Source: Caldilineae bacterium
GTDB taxonomy: Bacteria > Chloroflexota > Anaerolineae > J102
NCBI GenBank assembly: GCA_003694905.1
Contig: RFJM01000017.1
Location: 1 to 5,221, forward strand
Length of the DNA stretch: 5,221 nucleotides
Reading direction: 5' to 3'
A program made the translations under genes and the position numbers. The number at the start of each line of letters is the position of its first letter. The stretch's first letter is position 1. Positions 1 through 4,542 of the stretch are shown in pieces. A model generated the notes under the pieces. The model searched no databases. It was given only the letters and a program-made list of their open reading frames with translations, and was not told the origin of the DNA.

Positions 1-29
1 CACCCCTGCCCGCGGCGCCGGGGTCACAA

Positions 30-113
30 CCTGTCATTGCGAGGAGCGAAGCGACGAAGCAATCTCCTATTTGGGGGGTGGAGATTGCTTCGCCTGCGGC
101 TCGCAATGACAGG
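30..113. repeat. Imperfect inverted repeat, dispersed MITE/REP-like element
   Basis: Two arms face each other around a short spacer (68-79, TATTTGGGGGGT). The left arm is 30-67 and the right arm is 80-113. They share the outer 14 bp CCTGTCATTGCGAG and the inner 12 bp GAAGCAATCTCC. The middle differs: the left arm has 12 bases between these blocks and the right arm has 8. Repeats with the core TCATTGCGAG...GAAGCAATCTC are, from general knowledge, scattered in many copies through intergenic DNA of Chloroflexota and several other phyla. No transposase is present here, so if it moves it does so in trans. The element ends about 30 bp before the promoter of the downstream zinc-finger gene and could fold into a long hairpin if transcribed from the left. 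The structure is certain; the family name is an inference. Confidence 0.8.
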
Positions 114-141
114 CTGAGTAGTTACACCTGCTTTCAGGATT

Positions 142-170
142 TTGACGCGATATCGCATTTGTGGTACAAG
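142..170 (+). promoter_or_regulatory. Sigma70-like promoter of the DksA/TraR-family gene
   Basis: TTGACG at 142-147 (5 of 6 to TTGACA) and TACAAG at 165-170 (4 of 6 to TATAAT) are separated by exactly 17 bp. Transcription would begin near 177, giving a leader of about 77 nt before the ATG at 254. The start of that leader can form a small hairpin, CCACA (178-182) with TGTGG (191-195). The promoter argues against the GTG at 161 as a translation start, since that codon would lie inside the promoter. Confidence 0.55.
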
Positions 171-233
171 GTTGCCTCCACAATTCATCCTGTGGTCGTA
201 CCATTTCCACACCCGAAGAAGTCGGATATATCG

Positions 234-240
234 AGGAGGA
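234..240 (+). promoter_or_regulatory. Ribosome binding site deciding the ATG at 254
   Basis: AGGAGGA is a near-perfect Shine-Dalgarno sequence 13 nt before the ATG at 254. The spacing is on the long side, but no other in-frame start has a comparable site. The next ATG, at 272, would be 31 nt away. Confidence 0.6.
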
Positions 241-253
241 AAAGAGTCTACAG

Positions 254-664
254 ATGAGCACTAATCTGGCCATGCAACAGGAAAAAGAGAAGCTATTGGC
301 ACAGCGCGAACAGCTGGTTCAAGATATCGAGCTCTTGAGAGAAAGTCTGAAGGGCGAAGTAGATATGGACGTCGAAGAAGGCGATCCGGATGTCATTGAA
401 CGGGAGAAGAGTGTAGCCCTGCTGGCTGCTCTGGAAAGCCGCCTGGCCTCCATCGACGATGCCTTGAAAGCTATCGAGCGGGGGACCTATGGTATTTGCG
501 AGCGTTGTGGTCAGCCCATCCCCCCCGAACGCTTGGACGTCAAACCCGATGCAACGCTGTGCGTGAAGTGCCAGTCCGAGGTCGAGCGTCTCAAGAAGCG
601 CGGGCTTCCCGTGCAACGCCATCGCTGGGGGCACGTGGACTTCGAGCAGCAGGAGGAAGACTGA
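254..664 (+). CDS. DksA/TraR-family C4 zinc-finger protein
   Basis: This is a 136-residue cytoplasmic protein with the DksA/TraR architecture. Residues 8-75 are a charged helical region expected to form the coiled-coil hairpin. The family signature IERGTYGICERCGQPIP and a C4 zinc finger follow: Cys82-X2-Cys85-X17-Cys103-X2-Cys106, the same spacing as in DksA. Family members bind RNA polymerase through the secondary channel and adjust transcription initiation, often with ppGpp; that role here is inferred from the family. The segment between the two helices (residues 39-50, rich in Asp/Glu, with GDPDVIERE) is where DksA has its DxxDxA tip. The exact DxxDxA is not present, so it may be a DksA-like protein of different activity and should not be named dksA. 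It is shorter than E. coli DksA (151 residues). It is monocistronic, with its own promoter, and faces the minus-strand genes. The start was chosen by the AGGAGGA site; an open frame extends upstream to 161 but overlaps the promoter. Confidence 0.92.
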   Translation: MSTNLAMQQEKEKLLAQREQLVQDIELLRESLKGEVDMDVEEGDPDVIEREKSVALLAALESRLASIDDALKAIERGTYGICERCGQPIPPERLDVKPDATLCVKCQSEVERLKKRGLPVQRHRWGHVDFEQQEED

Positions 665-713
665 GGTCCGCGGCCGCCTGATTTCCAGGACTGCAGACAC
701 AGGTCGACAGACC

Positions 714-744
714 GGTGGGCGCGTCCTCGCGGTACGCGCCCATC
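714..744. terminator. GC-rich hairpin in the convergent junction, possible bidirectional terminator
   Basis: GGGCGCGT (717-724) pairs perfectly with ACGCGCCC (734-741) around a 9-nt loop. The stem extends outward through T716-A742, a G-T pair and G714-C744, giving about 11 bp. It lies 50 bp after the stop of the zinc-finger gene and 92 bp beyond the stop of the opposing DUF35 gene, where a terminator is expected. No T-tract follows on either strand (CTTACATG on the plus side), so a canonical intrinsic terminator is not supported. It may halt polymerase with Rho or simply protect mRNA ends. Confidence 0.4.
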
Positions 745-800
745 CTTACATGCTATGTCCGTGGCCGACCGGCTTCTACGGGCGGCGGGGAGAACTTGAC

Positions 801-816
801 CCGGACGGCCGTCCGG
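801..816. repeat. 16-bp perfect palindrome between convergent genes
   Basis: CCGGACGGCCGTCCGG is an exact 16-bp palindrome. It lies 20 bp past the stop codon of the minus-strand DUF35 gene. As RNA it folds to a 6-bp stem with a GGCC loop, so it could mark the mRNA 3' end of the DUF35 transcript. As DNA it could be a dimeric protein site. No T-run is next to it. The remainder of 665-835 shows no further gene or signal. Confidence 0.35.
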
Positions 817-835
817 CCGCGGGGTCGTGAGCCGG

Positions 836-1378
836 CTAGGCGGGCACAAAGTAGACGTCGGTCGGTTTGAGCTTGGCGTTGCGCAAGAAACGAGCCTTCA
901 CCTTCATACCGATCCAGTCGAGGGATGCCTGCTCGGGGTCAACGCCCAGAAGACGGCTCAACAACAGCGTGTCTGCTCCCTCGAACTCGATGAGAGCAAG
1001 TACAAAGGGGGTCTCGGCCAGGAATTCTTCCGAGCCGAAATAGCACACCGTGAAGGCATGGACTCGACCTTCCTGGGGCAACTCGACCCACTCCGTCTCC
1101 TGCCCGTCGTACATGCCGTGCCCGCGCGGGGTGGCATAGGTGTAGCCGCTCTCCCGTTCGCGGTTGCCCAACAGTACCCTGTTGGTGAGCCCCGCGAACC
1201 AGGGAGAATCCTGAGCATAACTGTGCAGATAGGTGATGCTGTATTCCTGTTCGATGCGGATGGGCTGCATCGCGCGCAGCCATTCCAGCGCTTCCGGTGT
1301 CAGTTCTGTGGGAAAGGGCAGACCGTGGACGATGGTCCCGCCCAGTGTTTCTTCGCGTTTGTTTGGCTGTCTGGCCAT
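836..1378 (-). CDS. DUF35-type OB-fold acyl-CoA-associated protein lacking zinc-ribbon cysteines
   Basis: This 180-residue protein fits the DUF35 (Zn-ribbon plus OB-fold) family, the usual small partner of thiolase-like enzymes. In those complexes (BbsA, ChsH2, the archaeal HMG-CoA synthase/thiolase partner) it bridges subunits and helps hold acyl-CoA. Residues 26-66 form the N-terminal helical part. Residues 70-95 occupy the zinc-ribbon position, and residues 96-170 are the OB-fold (EWVELPQEGRVHAFTV, PFVLALIEFEGADTLL, then DWIGMKVKARF, a typical DUF35 ending). The ribbon normally has CxxCG...PR..C..C. Here that stretch reads GNRERESGYTYATPRGHGMY, and the only cysteine in the protein is Cys112 within the OB-fold, so zinc binding at the usual site is lost. 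The gene sits 54 bp after the thiolase-like gene and is probably cotranscribed and cofunctional with it. The start has a strong site, GGGAGGA (1388-1394, read on the minus strand), 9 nt upstream. Confidence 0.85.
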   Translation of the reverse strand: MARQPNKREETLGGTIVHGLPFPTELTPEALEWLRAMQPIRIEQEYSITYLHSYAQDSPWFAGLTNRVLLGNRERESGYTYATPRGHGMYDGQETEWVELPQEGRVHAFTVCYFGSEEFLAETPFVLALIEFEGADTLLLSRLLGVDPEQASLDWIGMKVKARFLRNAKLKPTDVYFVPA

Positions 1379-1432
1379 GATGCATATTCCTCCCAGGGAT
1401 GGTAGAGCCGGATGGGGAAGGGTCGGGCCTTT

Positions 1433-2797
1433 CTATTCCTCCCGTTCCAGGATCGTCACGGTGACATAGGTGCCGGTGCCCGCATGTGAATGGGTGGCAC
1501 CCCGCCGGGCGTCTTTCACCTGCAGCGTGGCATCGCCAAAGTGCCTGGCGATGGTTCCTTGTAGCTGCCAGATGGCGAAGACGTTCTGCATCAGCCCGGT
1601 AGCACCTACCGGATGGCCGCAGGCGATGAGCCCACCCGAGGGATTCACCGGACACTCCGGAGGCGAAGGCAGGTCGAGCCCGTAGTCTACACCGGGCATG
1701 AAGGCCTTGCCCGAAGCCGCAAATGGTCCCCCTTCACCATATCGGCAGAGGCCCAGATCCTCGTAGGTCTGGATCTCGGAACTGGTGTAAGCATCGTGAA
1801 GTTCGATGAAATCCAGCTCATGCAGGGGGTCGTAGATGCCCGCCTGGCGATAGGCCATGTTGCCTGCGGTACGGCCCGCGCGGAAGCTGTGAACGCCCGG
1901 ATAGCGGGTTCCGTGCTCCCACAGGCGGCGATAGTAGGCCCGCGTGTCATCCGAATCCTGCTCCTGCGGGGTGGCGTACTCGCGCATGAAGGTCTCATAG
2001 TCGACATGGGGCCGATCGGCCATGCGCATGGCATCGGTACCCCGGCCGATACCCGTCACCCGCACCAGCGGGCGCGGGATGCGAGCGCCGGCCTTTTCCA
2101 GCCGCGTCAGCCCCTCTTCCGAAGCGAGGATGGTGACCGCAGCCCCGTCCGACATTACACAGATGTCCAGCCGAGTCAGCGGCCAGGCCACCATGGGCGC
2201 ATTGCGTACATCCTGCAGGGTGATCCGCTGGCGCTTTTGGGCATAGGGGTTGTGGTAGGCGTTGCGATAGTTCTTGACCGAGACGTGGGCCAGTTGCTCG
2301 ACCGTCGTGCCGAATTCCTTCATGTGTCGCGTCACCATCATGGCATAGTACCCCGAGTAGAAGCCCCCAACCGGATAGTCGAAACTCACGTCCGAGGCCA
2401 AGGCAATGAACTCGTTGCCCTTCCAGGTTTCTACATGGCTCATGGTCTCGAACCCGTAGGCCAGGCAGATATCCATGTGCCCACTGGCCACGCTTTTCCA
2501 CGCTTCCTGAAAACACAATCCGCCCGTTGCCCCGCCCCCTTCTACCCGGTGACTCGGTTTGGGACACAGCCCCAAGTAATCCTGGACCATGATGCCGGCC
2601 ATGAGCTGCCGGGTGAAATGGTCACTAAAATAGCTGGCTACCGAGCCATCGACCAGCTCAATGAACTGGCCGTGTTCCAGCCCGATATCCTGGAGGGCGT
2701 AATCATACGCCTCCTTGACAATGGCCGGAAAGGTCTTGTCGGGCCGGGCCTTGGCGAATTTGCTGACCCCTCCGGCGACGGCATATACAGGGCGCAT
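1433..2797 (-). CDS. Thiolase-superfamily protein (SCP2-thiolase/lipid-transfer type) without the nucleophilic cysteine
   Basis: This 454-residue cytoplasmic protein spans the full thiolase fold. The N-terminal half holds the nucleophile-loop region (residues 84-95) and GHMDICLAYGFETMSHVETW (106-125). The C-terminal half holds IELHDAYTSSEI (331-342) and NPSGGLIACGHPVGATG (385-401). His334 and His395, the conserved histidines, are present. The nucleophilic Cys of thiolases, in the C-x-[ST]-G loop, is replaced by Gly89 within VEGGGATGG, encoded GGG. The HDCF motif of SCP2-type thiolases is HDAY, so its acid/base Cys is also absent; Cys393 lies next to the GHP motif. Condensation or thiolysis through an acyl-enzyme therefore looks impossible. 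Thiolase-fold aldolases of steroid side-chain breakdown (Ltp2 with the DUF35 part of ChsH2) also lack this Cys and pair with DUF35 proteins, so a CoA-ester aldolase or retro-aldolase is a reasonable guess. The substrate is unknown. The start is fixed by AAGGAGGTT at 2802-2810. DUF35 follows 54 bp downstream. Confidence 0.88.
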   Translation of the reverse strand: MRPVYAVAGGVSKFAKARPDKTFPAIVKEAYDYALQDIGLEHGQFIELVDGSVASYFSDHFTRQLMAGIMVQDYLGLCPKPSHRVEGGGATGGLCFQEAWKSVASGHMDICLAYGFETMSHVETWKGNEFIALASDVSFDYPVGGFYSGYYAMMVTRHMKEFGTTVEQLAHVSVKNYRNAYHNPYAQKRQRITLQDVRNAPMVAWPLTRLDICVMSDGAAVTILASEEGLTRLEKAGARIPRPLVRVTGIGRGTDAMRMADRPHVDYETFMREYATPQEQDSDDTRAYYRRLWEHGTRYPGVHSFRAGRTAGNMAYRQAGIYDPLHELDFIELHDAYTSSEIQTYEDLGLCRYGEGGPFAASGKAFMPGVDYGLDLPSPPECPVNPSGGLIACGHPVGATGLMQNVFAIWQLQGTIARHFGDATLQVKDARRGATHSHAGTGTYVTVTILEREE

Positions 2798-2801
2798 GTT
2801 G

Positions 2802-2810
2802 AACCTCCTT
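2802..2810 (-). promoter_or_regulatory. Strong ribosome binding site of the thiolase-like gene
   Basis: Read on the minus strand this is AAGGAGGTT, almost the full complement of the 16S rRNA 3' end, 4 nt before the ATG at 2797 (6 nt from the GGAGG core). It fixes the start and suggests efficient translation. Confidence 0.75.
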
Positions 2811-2853
2811 GTTCGAGTGCTATGGACATGTCGCTGCGAAATCGTGCTGCTCT

Positions 2854-2882
2854 AGGATACCCTATCCGTGCAGAGCGATCAA
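2854..2882 (-). promoter_or_regulatory. Possible internal promoter for the thiolase-like/DUF35 pair
   Basis: On the minus strand TTGATC (2882-2877; 4 of 6 to TTGACA) and TATCCT (2859-2854; 4 of 6 to TATAAT) are 17 bp apart. Transcription would start near 2847, leaving a leader of about 50 nt before the ATG at 2797. The -35 box overlaps the TGA stop of the upstream FkbM gene (2879-2881). The match is moderate, and read-through from the upstream genes is the alternative. Confidence 0.4.
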
Positions 2883-3682
2883 TTGGGGACGCAGAAGATA
2901 TGGCCCTCGGCGGCCACCTCCGCGTTAGCCGAACTCACCTCTTGCGAGGTCTCGACGTGATGGATGGCATAGTTGCGTTGCCGGAGCAGGTCGACGATCC
3001 GGCGGATATTCTGGCGTTTGTGAGCCGGGTCCTTGCCGTGGATCTCGATGAACAAGTCGGGCCCGTATCTGCTCATGGTCTGTTCCATCCCCAGCAGCGC
3101 CTGATACTCGTAGCCCTCCACATCCAGCTTGATGAAGTCCGGTTCGGGCAGAACGTGGGTCTCGATGATGTGGTCGAGCGTATCCACCATCACTTCAACG
3201 CGCCGCGCGCCGGGCTCGCTGAGGATCTGCTCCCGGATACGATTCTCCAGGCTGGCAGTGGCGCTGGCCCCGCGACGCACGGCCATCGCCAGGCTGCTCG
3301 CCCGATCTCCCACCCCCATGTTCATAACCCGGACGCCCGTTACCCCGTTCAGCCTCAGATGCTGCTCTATCAGCCGGCAATGTTCGGGCAGTGGTTCGAA
3401 TACGATGACCCGGCCTGTCTCGCCCACCTTGCGGGCAAAGAAAACGGTGACCAGGCCGATGTACCCGCCTACATCGTACACCGTTTTCCCCTGCAGAGAC
3501 AGCGACGCCAGGAATCGTTCCTCAGGCGTCGACTCACGACGGCGTATACCTTGCAGAAACCCCAGCCCTCCCCTGCGTCTGATGGGAACCCCGCCGAAGA
3601 CCATCGTGTAGGTGAGATTCCTGGTCAGGGGTTCGAGCAGCGTTTTCAGCAGGCCTTGCGCGGAAAGAAGCGAAGATGACAC
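2879..3682 (-). CDS. FkbM-family SAM-dependent methyltransferase
   Basis: With the GTG start chosen here the protein has 267 residues. The methyltransferase core shows the SAM-binding motif I, TVYDVGGYIGLVTVFFARKV (67-86), where most relatives have fDVGANxG. The acidic motif VFEPLPEHCRLIEQHLRLNG (94-113) follows, then the FkbM hallmark FIKLDVEGYEYQALLGME (183-200). FkbM-type enzymes usually O-methylate sugars or small metabolites; the neighbouring sugar transferase suggests a surface glycan, but the acceptor cannot be read from the sequence. It follows the sugar transferase by 44 bp. The start is uncertain. An open frame runs back to 3793, but that part is the out-of-frame reading of the sugar-transferase end. 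GTG at 3682 is the first start after the upstream stop, and the following SLLSAQGLLKTLLEPLTRN looks like real coding sequence, but it has no close Shine-Dalgarno. ATG at 3604 (241 residues) is the alternative. Confidence 0.88.
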   Translation of the reverse strand: MSSSLLSAQGLLKTLLEPLTRNLTYTMVFGGVPIRRRGGLGFLQGIRRRESTPEERFLASLSLQGKTVYDVGGYIGLVTVFFARKVGETGRVIVFEPLPEHCRLIEQHLRLNGVTGVRVMNMGVGDRASSLAMAVRRGASATASLENRIREQILSEPGARRVEVMVDTLDHIIETHVLPEPDFIKLDVEGYEYQALLGMEQTMSRYGPDLFIEIHGKDPAHKRQNIRRIVDLLRQRNYAIHHVETSQEVSSANAEVAAEGHIFCVPN

Positions 3683-3703
3683 CGTTCTGTTGTCGTTGTA
3701 ACG

Positions 3704-3726
3704 GCAGCAGTCCTCCGGCCTGCTGC
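3704..3726 (-). promoter_or_regulatory. Intergenic hairpin presenting a Shine-Dalgarno in its loop
   Basis: The 7-bp arms GCAGCAG and CTGCTGC pair perfectly around the 9-nt loop GCCGGAGGA (minus-strand reading). The hairpin begins directly after the TGA stop of the sugar transferase. The loop holds GGAGGA, the best ribosome-binding motif in the gap, but it lies 28 nt before the GTG taken as the FkbM start. It may tune translation or RNA processing between the two genes. There is no T-run, so it is not a clear terminator. Confidence 0.4.
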
Positions 3727-4542
3727 TCAACCGCTGTCGCGCATGGAAATGACCAGCGGGATGGTCTTGAGGATGATGACCACATCCTGCCACAGGGACC
3801 GATTCTCGATGTATTTCAGATCCCAGCGAACGATCTCAGGAAAGGCGATACTGCTCCTGCCGTTGATTTGGGCAAGGCCAGTGATACCGGGCAGCACCGA
3901 GAGGCGGGGCAGATACCAATCATAGTAGGCTTCCAGCTCGTAGTCCATCGAGGGTCGGGGACCCACCAGGCTCATGTTGCCGATGAGGACATTGACCAGT
4001 TGGGGCAGCTCATCCATGCTGGTTTTGCGCAGGATGCGGCCCACACGGGTGATCACCCGACCGTCAGAGGTGGGCTTGATGACTCCGCCGTTGCTGGGAG
4101 GGCCCTTGGTGATCTCGCCGCGCACCACCTTGAGGGCGAAGGCTTTGTGAGCCTGCACGTGATCGACATTGGCCGTCATCGAGCGGAACTTGTAGAAGTC
4201 GAACACTTTGCCGCCAAGCCCCACTCGCTTCTGTACGATGAAGACGGGGCCGCGATCGTCCAGCTTGATGGCGACGGCAATGAGGAGCAGGAGCGGCGAG
4301 AGCAGAATGAGCAAGAGGAGCGCCAGGCTCACATCGAGCACGCGCTTGCCGATGCGATAGGTCCATGTTGCCGGTGCAGGAGCAACCAACTGGCCACCTC
4401 TAGGCGCAGGGGTATCGGCCTGGACGGCGGGGTGCAAGTGGGAACCAACGATTTGGGTTTTTGTCGTGAACATGTTTGCGTCGTTCCTCGTCATGCTTAG
4501 GGTGGCTCGCTTGGGAGCGATGCTGCGGGTTGATGTTTTCAT
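3727..4542 (-). CDS. Bacterial sugar transferase (monotopic phosphoglycosyl transferase), initiating enzyme of polysaccharide synthesis
   Basis: This 271-residue membrane protein should transfer a sugar phosphate from a UDP-sugar to undecaprenyl phosphate, the first step of exopolysaccharide or O-unit assembly. Residues 1-62 are a poorly conserved, Pro/Ala-rich cytoplasmic leader. KRVLDVSLALLLLILLSPLL (66-85) starts the re-entrant membrane helix, which runs to about 93. The family motifs follow in order: GPVFIVQKRVG (98-108), FYKFRSM (116-122), DGRVITRVGRILRKTSMDEL (160-179) with the catalytic Asp177-Glu178 dyad known from PglC, GNMSLVGPRP (188-197) and PGITGLAQINGRS (218-230). Only the catalytic domain is present, without the four-helix N-terminal half of WcaJ/WbaP types. 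The ATG at 4542 overlaps the upstream stop as ATGA, suggesting translational coupling. It has no Shine-Dalgarno. ATG at 4473, with AGGA about 10 nt upstream, is an alternative start that would keep every motif. The sugar specificity cannot be told. Confidence 0.93.
   Translation of the reverse strand: MKTSTRSIAPKRATLSMTRNDANMFTTKTQIVGSHLHPAVQADTPAPRGGQLVAPAPATWTYRIGKRVLDVSLALLLLILLSPLLLLIAVAIKLDDRGPVFIVQKRVGLGGKVFDFYKFRSMTANVDHVQAHKAFALKVVRGEITKGPPSNGGVIKPTSDGRVITRVGRILRKTSMDELPQLVNVLIGNMSLVGPRPSMDYELEAYYDWYLPRLSVLPGITGLAQINGRSSIAFPEIVRWDLKYIENRSLWQDVVIILKTIPLVISMRDSG

Noticed and set aside
1..29. Possible terminator stem ACCCC (2-6) with GGGGT (20-24)
   Set aside because: The stem is short, at the window edge, with no T-run and no visible upstream gene.
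30..113. CRISPR repeat unit
   Set aside because: There are only two arms, in inverted rather than direct orientation, with one 12-base spacer and no cas genes.
161..253. N-terminal extension of the DksA-like protein from GTG 161
   Set aside because: It would start inside the probable promoter (142-170), and the extra residues do not resemble the family; AGGAGGA points to ATG 254.
939..1655. A 238-codon minus-strand frame over the DUF35 gene and the thiolase end
   Set aside because: It is an alternative frame of the two real genes; Arg/His/Gly-rich with no domain.
1613..3679. A 688-codon open frame on the plus strand
   Set aside because: It runs antisense across the thiolase-like gene and most of the FkbM gene, which both have family motifs and good start signals. 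Its translation shows no recognisable domain; long antisense frames are common in GC-rich coding DNA.
3683..3793. Longer FkbM protein starting at 3793
   Set aside because: The added N-terminus overlaps the end of the sugar transferase out of frame and reads as unstructured His/Cys/Arg-rich sequence.
3676..4500. A 274-codon open frame on the plus strand
   Set aside because: It is antisense to the sugar transferase, whose motifs are unmistakable. The His/Asp-rich, low-complexity translation is typical of a shadow frame.
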